Shown: in pieces, positions 7,548 through 14,862 of the stretch
Layout of the letters: every line of letters begins with the position of its first letter
Position numbering within the stretch: the stretch's first letter is position 1
Origin: Roseiarcus sp050013915
GTDB lineage: Bacteria > Pseudomonadota > Alphaproteobacteria > Rhizobiales > Beijerinckiaceae
NCBI GenBank assembly: GCA_050013915.1
Contig: JBEKEI010000044.1
Location: 1 to 28,324 of the forward strand
Direction: 5' to 3'
DNA length: 28,324 bases
Translations under genes and position numbers: made by a program
Notes under the pieces: model-generated
Seen by the model: the letters and a program-made list of their open reading frames with translations, nothing else
Told to the model about the DNA's origin: nothing
Database searches by the model: none

Positions 7548-9035
7548 TCAGGGCCCCTTGCCGAGCGGCATGCCGTTCACGTTGATCGCCCCGTCGGCGC
7601 CGTATTCCGCCACCCAGGTGAGCGAGCCGTCCGGTTCGGACTTGGCGAGGCCCTTGGCCAGGGCCAGCCCGCCGAGAACCTGCGGCGTCGCCAACGGGCC
7701 GAGCGCCTTGATCGCGGCGATCGTATTGTCGAAATTGCGCGCATGCACTTTCAGGACGCCGCTCGGGCGCGCGCCCTCGAAATGCGCCTGGCCTTCGAGC
7801 GCGACGTCGATCTGCGGCGCCACGATGTGGGACGGCAGGAGTTCGACGAGGACCGGTCCCGTCCCCTTCATCCTGGCGAATATCTTGGCGCGATCGCCGT
7901 CCGAGAGGACCGGCCCGTCGCCGGCCAGACGCATATCCTCGATCGCCTCGCTGGCGCCGGCGCCGGCGTCGAACCCGCTCGCCCTCATGCCGACGTTGAA
8001 CGCGGTCGGAACGAGATCGCTCATCGCGGGCGGCAGCAGCCCCGGAGGCAATTTGAGGCCTTCGATCGCAAAACCATACTCGGCTGCGCCCTTCGGGCCG
8101 ACGCCGGTCGAGGCGGCCAGCAGGAGCTTTCCATCGGTCACTGCGAACGTCCCCTGTGGGGCGCCGACCGCGATCGCCTGCAGATCGGCCCTTTCGGACA
8201 ACTTGAAATCGGCAGGAGTCAACGCGCGCAGCAGCGCCTTGAACGCCGGCTCGTCCGCCGCGATTTCGGCTCGGCTCGGATGCGCGACCAGGAACGCCCA
8301 GAGCTCGAGCAGCTTGCGCACCGGCGCATTGTCGAGGCTGACATCGACTGTGGTCGGCTTGCTCTGCATCGAAATCGCGGTCGACTTGGCCGCGGAATCT
8401 CCGCCAGGGGTCACAACCGCATTCACCGAGACGTCGGCGATTTCCTGGTGCGCGATGAAAGAAACCGCCCCGTTGGGCGCCGGGGTCGCCGCGGTCGTCG
8501 CGCGCCCCGAGACGCCAACGAACGTCTCAACGATCGCGGGCGAGTGGAGCTCGAGCCCGTATTTCCCGATGCTCACTTGCCCGCTCCTGAATCCGGGAAG
8601 CGCGGGATCGAACAGGCCGTCGAACCTGTAGTCGGAGATCGTGTAGGAATATTGGGCGTCCTGCATGCGGAAGGAGAGCCGGGGGATGCTGTCGCTGGTC
8701 ACGCGCCAGGTTCCATCGTCCTGCTCGGTCAGCGCATATTTTACGCTCGCGGAGTCGAACGACCCCCCCGTCGCCTTCATCAGCGGGTCGATCAGGCCAG
8801 CGAGGTCGAGGGTCACGGCGTAGTGGCCGCCGTCGGAAGCTACCGCCACGCTCGGCGACGCGCCAGCGGCCGGTTTGCCGAGGTAGGTCGAGAACAGATC
8901 GTCGAGCTTGCGGACCCCCTCGGGCGTCGGCGGCAGGTCCCGCGCGAACGCCGAAAGCGGCAGCGCGCCCAGCGCGACCGCTGCGAGAAGCGACTTGCGC
9001 AGCGTCGGAGCGCGGGCTGGACCGGTGTTTTTCAT
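7548..9035 (-). CDS. exported DUF2125-like protein
   Basis: 495 residues with a clear Sec signal peptide: a basic start (MKNTGPARAPTLRK), a hydrophobic core and likely cleavage after PLSAFA near residue 31. The rest is rich in beta-strand-like segments and has no membrane anchor, so a periplasmic location is inferred. The overall pattern, ending in WVAEYGADGAINVNGMPLG, resembles the DUF2125 family, widespread in alphaproteobacteria and of unknown function. I assign the family from memory of the pattern. It lies downstream of rpoH on the same strand, 358 bases away, and may have its own promoter. No catalytic motif is visible; a structural or envelope role is a guess. Confidence 0.8.
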   Translation of the reverse strand: MKNTGPARAPTLRKSLLAAVALGALPLSAFARDLPPTPEGVRKLDDLFSTYLGKPAAGASPSVAVASDGGHYAVTLDLAGLIDPLMKATGGSFDSASVKYALTEQDDGTWRVTSDSIPRLSFRMQDAQYSYTISDYRFDGLFDPALPGFRSGQVSIGKYGLELHSPAIVETFVGVSGRATTAATPAPNGAVSFIAHQEIADVSVNAVVTPGGDSAAKSTAISMQSKPTTVDVSLDNAPVRKLLELWAFLVAHPSRAEIAADEPAFKALLRALTPADFKLSERADLQAIAVGAPQGTFAVTDGKLLLAASTGVGPKGAAEYGFAIEGLKLPPGLLPPAMSDLVPTAFNVGMRASGFDAGAGASEAIEDMRLAGDGPVLSDGDRAKIFARMKGTGPVLVELLPSHIVAPQIDVALEGQAHFEGARPSGVLKVHARNFDNTIAAIKALGPLATPQVLGGLALAKGLAKSEPDGSLTWVAEYGADGAINVNGMPLGKGP

Positions 9036-9393
9036 AGTGGCGTCTCTCGCAACACAAGCGCGGGGACCGGCTTCATCTCACACAACCGTCTCCAAAGAAA
9101 TAACGCGTGGACGCGGATTGGCCGAGTTCCCGACAGATCGACCGCGCCTGTCGATCGATAGCTTGGCCTATCTGCAGGAGGAGCGTCCGGCGCTCGATCC
9201 CGACCGCGCGAGCCAGCGACGCTGGGGAAACGCCGCCTGCCCCGCAAGTCGCGCGTAGGGTCCGCGGGCGCCCCCGCAGGTTGGCGGGGACTTCGACTTT
9301 CCCCGATTGCGCCGAGGCTCGGCCGCGCCGAAGAGCGATCCCACCGGCGACCGACGCTGGCTAGCCGCCCGCCTCCCGTCGCGGCGGCCGCCT
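9036..9393. other. intergenic stretch between rpoH and the DUF2125-like gene
   Basis: No gene is supported here. Open frames on both strands are low-complexity arginine/proline/alanine translations. A perfect 6-bp stem with a 6-base loop (CCCCGC/GCGGGG, 9272-9289) and a smaller GCCGAG/CTCGGC stem (9311-9323) lie in the rpoH 3' trailer. Neither is followed by a T-run on the minus strand, so they are not convincing intrinsic terminators. The 60 bases just upstream of the DUF2125-like start are lower in GC and may hold its promoter, but no clear -35/-10 pair could be chosen. Confidence 0.4.
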
Positions 9394-10296
9394 TCACATC
9401 GCGGGCAGCGCGCGCGAGGCGTGGGAAGGAATTTGCGCGAGCGCCACGCCGGCCTTAACCGCCGCCTGCACCTTCTCGAAGGCGCGCACCTCGATCTGGC
9501 GCACGCGCTCGCGCGAGACGCCGAATTCGGACGAGAGGTCTTCGAGCGTCACGGGTTCGTCCGCGAGCCGTCGCGCCTCGAAGATCCGCCGCTCGCGCTC
9601 GTTGAGAACGCCCAGGGCGTTCTTCAGCGCCACCAGCCTCACGTTGCTCTCCTCGCGGTCGGAGAGAATGGCTTCCTGGCTCGAACTCTCGTCGACCAGC
9701 CAGTCCTGCCACTCGCCTTCGCCCTCCTCGCGCAGCGGCGCGTTCAGCGAGGCGTCGCCGCCGAGCCGCCGATTCATGTCGATGACGTCCTGCTCGGGCA
9801 CGCCGAGCCGGGTCGCGATCACCGCAACCTGATCCGGCCTGAGATCGCCGTCCTCGAACGCCGAAATCTTGCTTTTCGCCTTGCGGAGATTGAAGAACAG
9901 CTTCTTCTGGCTCGCAGTCGTGCCCATCTTCACGAGCGACCAGGAGCGCAGGATATATTCCTGGATCGAGGCTCTGATCCACCACATCGCATAGGTCGCG
10001 AGCTTGAAGCCCTTTTCAGGCTCGAATCGCTTGACCGCCTGCATGAGGCCGACATTGCCTTCGGAAATAACTTCGCCGATCGGCAGGCCATAGCCGCGAT
10101 AACCCATGGCGATCTTCGCCACGAGCCGCAGGTGCGAGGTCACCAGCTTTTGGGCGGCGTCGCGGTCGCCATGCTCGCGCCAGCTCTTGGCGAGCATATA
10201 TTCGTCCTGCGGCTCCAGCATCGGGAACCGCTTGATTTCAGCAAGATAGCGGGACAAGCCGGATTCACCGGCGATCATCGGCAGGGCGGCGGCCAT
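9394..10296 (-). CDS. rpoH: RNA polymerase heat-shock sigma factor RpoH (sigma-32)
   Basis: A 300-residue group 3 sigma factor directing core RNA polymerase to heat-shock and protein-quality promoters. Region 2 is visible as SEGNVGLMQAVKRFEPEKGFKLATYAMWWIRASIQEYILRS (broken across 2.2-2.4), followed by the QKKLFFNLRK 'RpoH box' characteristic of sigma-32. Region 4.2 carries the DNA-binding helix GVSRERVRQIEVRAFEKV near residues 255-275. ATG at 10296 is chosen because AAGGAG lies 6 bases upstream (10303-10308 on the plus strand) and the protein starts like other RpoHs (MAAALPMIAGESGLSRYL). Alphaproteobacteria often carry more than one rpoH; only one is in this window. It lies downstream of rluD, a pairing I recall from other Hyphomicrobiales. 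Confidence 0.97.
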   Translation of the reverse strand: MAAALPMIAGESGLSRYLAEIKRFPMLEPQDEYMLAKSWREHGDRDAAQKLVTSHLRLVAKIAMGYRGYGLPIGEVISEGNVGLMQAVKRFEPEKGFKLATYAMWWIRASIQEYILRSWSLVKMGTTASQKKLFFNLRKAKSKISAFEDGDLRPDQVAVIATRLGVPEQDVIDMNRRLGGDASLNAPLREEGEGEWQDWLVDESSSQEAILSDREESNVRLVALKNALGVLNERERRIFEARRLADEPVTLEDLSSEFGVSRERVRQIEVRAFEKVQAAVKAGVALAQIPSHASRALPAM

Positions 10297-10365
10297 CAAA
10301 TTCTCCTTATCGGATCCCCCACGTCGGGCGGTCTCCGGCGGCCGCGTCGGCGCACCGCGGGAGCT

Positions 10366-10394
10366 GATATAAGGTCGCCCGACCATGGCCGAAA
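10366..10394 (-). promoter_or_regulatory. candidate rpoH promoter
   Basis: Reading the minus strand, TTTCGG (10394-10389), a 17-base spacer and TATATC (10371-10366) give a sigma-70-like arrangement, with a predicted start near 10358 and a 5' leader of about 60 bases before rpoH. The -10 is reasonable and the -35 is weak, which suits an activator-dependent or regulated promoter. An inverted repeat overlaps the -35. Confidence 0.3.
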
Positions 10395-10404
10395 GAGGGC
10401 CATG
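10384..10404. repeat. inverted repeat overlapping the candidate rpoH -35 box
   Basis: CATGGCC (10384-10390), a 7-base spacer GAAAGAG and GGCCATG (10398-10404) form a perfect 7-bp inverted repeat. It is the most symmetrical element in the rluD-rpoH gap, about 90-110 bases from the rpoH start codon, and covers the predicted -35. It could be a regulator's operator or, if transcribed from a farther promoter, an RNA hairpin. Confidence 0.4.
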
Positions 10405-10479
10405 ACCGGGCGGGCGGCAGAACGAAGATGACATTTTGTTCATTAACGAAAGATTGGGCCGGCACTCGGCGGGGCTCCG

Positions 10480-11580
10480 CTAGCGGCTCAAGATATTGAT
10501 AAGACTAGATAAATCTTCCGGAGGCGGACTTTCGAACAGGAGCTCCACGCCGGTGATCGGATGAACGAAGCCCAGTTTCGCCGCGTGCAACGCCTGACGA
10601 TCGAGCCGCGCCAGCGCGACCCGGCCGGCCTCGGACAGGCGCGCCGCCTTGCTCCTATAGCCCGCGCCATAGACCGCATCGCCGAGGATCGGATGGCCGA
10701 TATGGGCGAGATGGACCCGAATCTGATGCGTCCGACCCGTCTCCAGATTGCAGGTAATGAGGCTCGCGGCGCCGAGTTCCCGTTCCAGCCGCCAATGGGT
10801 CACCGCGCGCCGGCCGCGCGCCGGGGCGACGACCGCCATTTTCTCGCGTTGGCGCGGATGGCGGCCGAGCGGGGCGTCGACGGTTCCCCTCGGTAGAGCT
10901 GGCGCGCCCCAAACCAGCGCCTGATATTCGCGCACCAGCGAGCCGGTGCGCCCGTGATCGGCGAACAGCGCCGACAGGCCCTGATGCGCCGGGTCGGATT
11001 TGGCCACGACCAGAAGGCCGGAGGTGTCCTTGTCGAGGCGGTGGACGATCCCGGGCCGGCGGATCCCGCCGATCCCCGACAGGCTGGCGCCGCAATGGGC
11101 GATCAGCGCATTGACGAGCGTGCCGTCGTGATGCCCGGGCGCGGGATGGACGACGAGCCCGGCGGGCTTGTCGAGCACCAGCAGATGCTCGTCCTCGAAC
11201 ACAACGTCGAGCGGCAGCGCCTCAGCGCGCAGGGGCGATTCTTCCGGCGGCGGCGCATCCACCATGATCCGGGCGCCTGCGCTCAGCCTTGCGGCGGGAT
11301 CACGGGCGAGGCTTCCATCGATCGTGACCCGCCCAGCCTCGATCAACGCCTGCAGCCGAGTCCGCGACAGGGCGAAACCCCGCGCGCCCGCGGCCAGGCC
11401 GAGAAACCGATCGAGCCTCTCGCCATCGTCGCTTTCGCCCGCCGCGAATGCGATCGGACCCGACGGCGCGGTCAGCGGCGGCGCCGCGCGCGAGGGGAGA
11501 ACCGCCGTCGCCGCGCGGTCCACCGGCCCAGACGCCAGGTTCGCCCGGCTCCAGGCGCGCTGTTTGGCTCTGCCATTCAT
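10480..11580 (-). CDS. rluD: 23S rRNA pseudouridine synthase, RluD type
   Basis: 366 residues. An S4 RNA-binding domain spans roughly residues 53-110 (GERLDRFLG...LSRTRLQALIEAGRVTIDG). The RsuA/RluA catalytic domain follows, with the signature GIVHRLDKDTSGLLVV, where D183 is the expected nucleophile. ETGRTHQIRVHLAHIGHPILGD is the second family motif. RluD enzymes convert uridines in helix 69 of 23S rRNA to pseudouridine; specificity within RluA/C/D is inferred from the S4 domain and the context beside rpoH. The ~50 residues before the S4 domain are longer than usual. ATG at 11580 is kept because GGAG lies 4 bases upstream; a GTG at 11523 is an alternative. It starts 10 bases after the methyltransferase stop, suggesting one transcript. 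Confidence 0.93.
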   Translation of the reverse strand: MNGRAKQRAWSRANLASGPVDRAATAVLPSRAAPPLTAPSGPIAFAAGESDDGERLDRFLGLAAGARGFALSRTRLQALIEAGRVTIDGSLARDPAARLSAGARIMVDAPPPEESPLRAEALPLDVVFEDEHLLVLDKPAGLVVHPAPGHHDGTLVNALIAHCGASLSGIGGIRRPGIVHRLDKDTSGLLVVAKSDPAHQGLSALFADHGRTGSLVREYQALVWGAPALPRGTVDAPLGRHPRQREKMAVVAPARGRRAVTHWRLERELGAASLITCNLETGRTHQIRVHLAHIGHPILGDAVYGAGYRSKAARLSEAGRVALARLDRQALHAAKLGFVHPITGVELLFESPPPEDLSSLINILSR

Positions 11581-11590
11581 CCAGCTCCGC

Positions 11591-12577
11591 CTATCCCCGC
11601 CGCCGCGCGCGCGATTGGCCCGGCGCCGTCGAGGGCGGCGAGACCAGCGGGCCGAGCGCAGCCACAACCTCGCCGAGGGCGGGGCGCGGTCGCGCCACAT
11701 GGCGATCGAGCGCGCCGCGCATGGCGGCAAGATGCGCCGGCGTCGACCCGCAACAGCCGCCCACGATCCGCGCGCCGGCGTCGAGCGCCAATCCCGCATA
11801 CGCGGCCATCAACTCGGGCGTGCCGGAATAGTGAATATGGGCGCCGCGCCAGGTCGGAATTCCGGCGTTCGCCTTGGCGATGACGACCGCGTCAGGGCGC
11901 GCCTGCGTCATCGCGAGGATCGACATGACGAGGTCCGACGCCCCGACGCCGCAATTCGCCCCGATCGCCAGCGGCGCGGGATCGAACTCCGCGGCCAGAC
12001 CGACCAGGGCGGCCGGGGGCAGGCCCATCATCGTCTTGCCCGCGGTGTCGAAACTCGCGGTCACGGTGTAGGGCATGCCGAGCGCGTTCGCGGCGCGCGC
12101 CGCGGCGCGGATTTCCTCGGGCGCCGACATGGTTTCGATCCACACGACATCCGCGCCGCCCTGTTTGAGGCCTTCGATCTGCTCGACGAATACGTCGAAG
12201 GCTTCATCCTCGGAGAGCGGGCCGAGCGGCGCCAGGAGATCGCCCGTCGGCCCCACCGAGCCCGCCGCCACTACGGGCCGCCCGGCGGCCGCCGCGACCG
12301 AGCGCGCGATCTCCGCGGCCCGCGCGTTGAGCTCGCGCGCGCGCCCTTCGAGCTGGTGCAGCATCAGCCGACGCCGATTGCCACCGAAACTGTTGGTGAG
12401 GATGATGTCGGCGCCCGCGTCGACGAAGCTCCGGTGGAGCGCCCTGATTCGATCGGGATGGGCGATGGTCCAGAACTCCGGGCTTTCGCCCGAACTCAGC
12501 CCCATCTGGAAGAGATTGGTGCCCGTCGCCCCGTCGGCGAGCAGAGGGCGGCCGCGCGCGAGCAGGCTGTCGAGCAT
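11591..12577 (-). CDS. homocysteine S-methyltransferase family protein (BHMT/MetH N-domain type)
   Basis: A 328-residue barrel enzyme that transfers a methyl group to homocysteine to give methionine, using a zinc-bound thiolate. DGATGTNLFQMG at the N-terminus is the family opening. The zinc ligands are C209 (IGANCGVG) and the pair C275/C276 (GGCCGSTPAH). Whether the donor is betaine, S-methylmethionine or dimethylsulfoniopropionate cannot be told from sequence. The protein lacks the folate and cobalamin domains of MetH, so it is a stand-alone enzyme. ATG at 12577 has GGAGA 6 bases upstream. It heads a leftward cluster with rluD 10 bases downstream, and a strong GC hairpin sits in its leader (12605-12632). 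Expression together with an rRNA modification gene and rpoH is probably positional rather than functional. Confidence 0.9.
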   Translation of the reverse strand: MLDSLLARGRPLLADGATGTNLFQMGLSSGESPEFWTIAHPDRIRALHRSFVDAGADIILTNSFGGNRRRLMLHQLEGRARELNARAAEIARSVAAAAGRPVVAAGSVGPTGDLLAPLGPLSEDEAFDVFVEQIEGLKQGGADVVWIETMSAPEEIRAAARAANALGMPYTVTASFDTAGKTMMGLPPAALVGLAAEFDPAPLAIGANCGVGASDLVMSILAMTQARPDAVVIAKANAGIPTWRGAHIHYSGTPELMAAYAGLALDAGARIVGGCCGSTPAHLAAMRGALDRHVARPRPALGEVVAALGPLVSPPSTAPGQSRARRRG

Positions 12578-12604
12578 CGAAGTCTCCGGGTCGTTTCGCG
12601 GCCG

Positions 12605-12632
12605 GGCCGCGCCGCCGCTTGCCGGCGCGGCC
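12605..12632 (-). promoter_or_regulatory. strong GC hairpin in the 5' leader of the methyltransferase gene
   Basis: GGCCGCGCCG (12605-12614) and CGGCGCGGCC (12623-12632) are perfect complements around an 8-base loop, 28-55 bases before the ATG at 12577. A 10-bp all-GC stem here would form readily in the mRNA leader. I compared it with what I remember of SAM-II and SAH riboswitches and saw no match, so I do not call a riboswitch. Confidence 0.3.
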
Positions 12633-12751
12633 GGGAAGGGCGGCGACGTTAGGCGGCTGCAGGCGGAAGCGCAAGGCGCGTACGAGCCCCCCGATCGGCG
12701 AGGGCGCGCGGCGCGAGTCGCGCCGGTCCCGCAGCCGTGCGTCCCGCCGAC

Positions 12752-12780
12752 TTGATTCCAGAATTCTCATCCCATATTTA
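12752..12780 (+). promoter_or_regulatory. candidate cspA promoter
   Basis: TTGATT (12752-12757), a 17-base spacer and TATTTA (12775-12780) form a good sigma-70-type promoter within the only AT-rich stretch of the gap. It predicts a 5' untranslated leader of about 120 bases before the cspA ATG, consistent with the long, structured leaders known for cold-shock genes. Confidence 0.5.
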
Positions 12781-12906
12781 GCCGCAATCGATTTCTGGCC
12801 GACGACTTGGCCTCGCATCGTCGATGCGTGCTGACGACCCTCCCGCCATCGATATTCCGCCGGCGCCTGCGCGCTACAGCTGTGACGAAATCTGGGGAAG
12901 GCTCCC

Positions 12907-13116
12907 ATGGCTACGGGAACTGTCAAGTGGTTCAACGCGACGAAAGGATACGGATTCATCCAGCCGGACGACGGCGGCAAGGATGTTTTCGTCCATATCA
13001 GCGCCGTCGAGCAGGCCGGCCTGCGCGACCTCAACGAAGGTCAGAAGGTCAGTTACGACATCGTCGCCGACAAGCGTACCGGAAAGTCTTCCGCGGGCAA
13101 CCTGCGCGCGGGCTGA
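12907..13116 (+). CDS. cspA: cold-shock protein, CspA family
   Basis: A 69-residue single cold-shock domain protein that binds single-stranded RNA/DNA and acts as an RNA chaperone. It opens with MATGTVKWFNATKGYGFIQPDD, split here as the usual TVKWFN start plus RNP1 KGYGFI (residues 13-18); RNP2 is DVFVHI (26-31). Length and composition match free-standing CspA proteins. AGGCTCCC precedes the ATG at 12907. Likely regulation is through the ~120-base leader behind the candidate promoter at 12752-12780, as in other cold-shock genes, but cold induction itself is not visible in the sequence. Alphaproteobacteria normally carry several paralogues, so the symbol is generic. A terminator follows at 13255-13281. 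Confidence 0.96.
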   Translation: MATGTVKWFNATKGYGFIQPDDGGKDVFVHISAVEQAGLRDLNEGQKVSYDIVADKRTGKSSAGNLRAG

Positions 13117-13254
13117 GCGCCGCGGGCGTCGGCGTGACGCGTCCGTTTCGTCGTTCGGGGCATGACGACCGGGACGGCCCGGCGACCGGTTTCGGCGACG
13201 ATCCCGGCGGGCGGCCGGCGCCCGGATCGATCCAGTAGTCTCGCCCGTCTTCAG

Positions 13255-13281
13255 AGCCCCGGCGACAACGCCGAGGCTTTT
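13255..13281 (+). terminator. rho-independent terminator after cspA
   Basis: AGCC-C-CGGCG (13255-13264), loop ACAA, CGCCG-A-GGCT (13269-13278), then a T-run at 13278-13281. The stem has nine base pairs broken by one C-A mismatch. It separates cspA from xylB and lies 139 bases beyond the cspA stop. The T-run is short (TTTT), hence moderate confidence. Confidence 0.55.
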
Positions 13282-13334
13282 GGCTATAGGAAGGCGCCAA
13301 TGCGCGCGACGGCGCGCGGCAGTCGGGGGAAACG

Positions 13335-14840
13335 ATGTCGGGCAGCGCTTTCTCGGGAGACGCTTTTCTCGGCCTCGACATCGGCACATCGTCGGTCAAG
13401 GCCGTTCTGGTCGATGAGCGCCAGAGCCTGCTTGGCGAGGTGGCGGTCCCGCTCTCGGTTTCGCGGCCGCGGCCATTGTGGAGCGAGCAGAACCCGGCCG
13501 ATTGGTCGGATGCGGTCCTGCTCGCCTTCGAAGGCCTCCGCCGCGACCATCCCGCCGCGTTCTCGCGCCTCGCGGGGGTCGGGCTCTCCGGCCAGATGCA
13601 CGGCGCGGTTCTCCTGGGCGCCGGGGATGAAGTCCTGCGACCGGCCATTCTGTGGAACGACGGACGCGCCTTCGCCGAATGCGCCGAACTCGAACGCCGC
13701 GCGCCGCAGCTGCGCGAACGCGCCGGCAACATCGCCATGCCCGGCTTCACCGCGCCAAAGCTTCTTTGGGTCGCCCGGCACGAGGCCGAGATCTTCAGGG
13801 CGACCCGACGGGTGCTGCTGCCGAAGGACTACGTCCGCCTGATCCTCGGCGGCGAGCACGTCTCCGAAATGTCCGATGCGTCGGGAACGCTGTGGCTCGA
13901 CATCGCGCGACGGCGATGGGACGACGATCTCCTCGCGGCGACCGGGCTCGGTCTGCGTCACATGCCGCGCCTCGTCGAGGGATCCGCTGTGTCCAGCTTT
14001 CTGTCGCCCGAGCTCGCTGGACGCTGGGGGCTCGCGGGGCGCAGGATTCCGATCGCCGGCGGCGCAGGCGACAATGCGGCGGCTGCGGTCGGGGTCGGCG
14101 CCGTCGCGGCGGGCCAGGGCCTAGTCTCGCTTGGCACGTCCGGGGTCATTTTCGCCGTCACCGACCGCTTCGTCAGCGCCCCCGAGCGTACGCTCCACGC
14201 CTTCTGCCATGCGCTGCCGGGGCGCTGGCACGGCATGGCGGTGATGCTCTCGGCCGCCGCCTCGCTCGCCTGGATCGCCGGGATTCTCGGGCGCGGCGCT
14301 GACATCGACGGGCTCGTCGCGGAGGCGGAGGCGTTCGCCGCCGACGCCGAAAACGTCGCCTCGGCTCCGGTGTTCCTGCCCTACCTCAGCGGCGAACGGA
14401 CACCCCACAACGACGCCGCCGCGACCGGCCTGTTCGCGGGGCTGCGCGCCGAACACGCCGCCGGCGCGCTCGCCTACGCGGTGATGGAAGGCGTCGCCTT
14501 CTCCTTCGCCGACGGGGCCGCGGTGCTCGACGCGGCCGGCGCGCGGCCGACCTCGACGATGATCGTGGGCGGCGGCGCGCGCAGCATGTTCTGGGGGCGG
14601 ATGATCGCCGACGCGACCGGCCTCGCCATCGACCTCGCCGAAGGCGCCGAGGCGGGGGCGGCGCTCGGCGCGGCCCGGCTCGCGATGGTCGCGGCCGGAG
14701 CCGGCGACGAGGCGGCGATCTGCAAGCGCCCGACGGTCCAACAGCGCTTCGCGCCGCGCGAGGACCGCGCCGCGCTTTCGGCGCCTCGGCTACGGCGTTA
14801 TCGCGCGCTCTACGCGGGAGAAAAAGGCGCGCGCGGCTGA
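13335..14840 (+). CDS. xylB: xylulokinase (FGGY carbohydrate kinase)
   Basis: A 501-residue sugar kinase that phosphorylates D-xylulose to xylulose 5-phosphate, feeding the pentose phosphate route. The first phosphate-binding motif is GLDIGTSSVK (D15), the substrate loop is SGQMHGAVLL with LWNDGRA further on, and the catalytic base is in GGAGDNAAAA (D246). The second ATPase-lobe motifs (LGTSGVIFA, GGGARSMFW) are present, and the length matches XylB. ATG at 13335 follows GGGGAAACG. No xylose isomerase, transporter or xylose regulator is adjacent, so the gene is an orphan here, separated from cspA by a terminator and converging on the SHOCT gene. A different ketose substrate is possible within the FGGY family. 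Confidence 0.93.
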   Translation: MSGSAFSGDAFLGLDIGTSSVKAVLVDERQSLLGEVAVPLSVSRPRPLWSEQNPADWSDAVLLAFEGLRRDHPAAFSRLAGVGLSGQMHGAVLLGAGDEVLRPAILWNDGRAFAECAELERRAPQLRERAGNIAMPGFTAPKLLWVARHEAEIFRATRRVLLPKDYVRLILGGEHVSEMSDASGTLWLDIARRRWDDDLLAATGLGLRHMPRLVEGSAVSSFLSPELAGRWGLAGRRIPIAGGAGDNAAAAVGVGAVAAGQGLVSLGTSGVIFAVTDRFVSAPERTLHAFCHALPGRWHGMAVMLSAAASLAWIAGILGRGADIDGLVAEAEAFAADAENVASAPVFLPYLSGERTPHNDAAATGLFAGLRAEHAAGALAYAVMEGVAFSFADGAAVLDAAGARPTSTMIVGGGARSMFWGRMIADATGLAIDLAEGAEAGAALGAARLAMVAAGAGDEAAICKRPTVQQRFAPREDRAALSAPRLRRYRALYAGEKGARG

Positions 14841-14862
14841 GCGGACGATCCGGCGCGCGCGG

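Larger units (their letters stand above)
12578..12906. other. divergent intergenic region upstream of bhmT-like gene and cspA
   Basis: The 329 bases hold no supported gene; a 71-residue open frame at 12619-12834 has an arginine/serine-rich composition typical of chance. The left part is very GC-rich and contains the hairpin of the methyltransferase leader. The right part (about 12750-12900) is lower in GC and carries the candidate cspA promoter and a leader of about 120 bases. Confidence 0.6.

Noticed and set aside
7743..9161. 472-codon plus-strand frame opposite the DUF2125-like gene
   Set aside because: Arg-rich shadow; the minus strand has a signal peptide and sensible protein.
9272..9289. 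GC hairpin as rpoH terminator
   Set aside because: No T-run on the minus strand after the stem, so not called as an intrinsic terminator.
9107..9397. Small ORFs in the rpoH/DUF2125 gap (85 and 121 codons)
   Set aside because: Biased, low-complexity translations, no ribosome site, no familiar motif.
11168..12652. 494-codon plus-strand frame opposite rluD and the methyltransferase
   Set aside because: Shadow of two genes with intact catalytic motifs on the other strand.
12578..12780. SAM-II or SAH riboswitch ahead of the homocysteine methyltransferase
   Set aside because: A fragment resembling GCCTGCAGCC was seen, but the pseudoknot and other conserved parts of SAM-II or SAH classes are missing.
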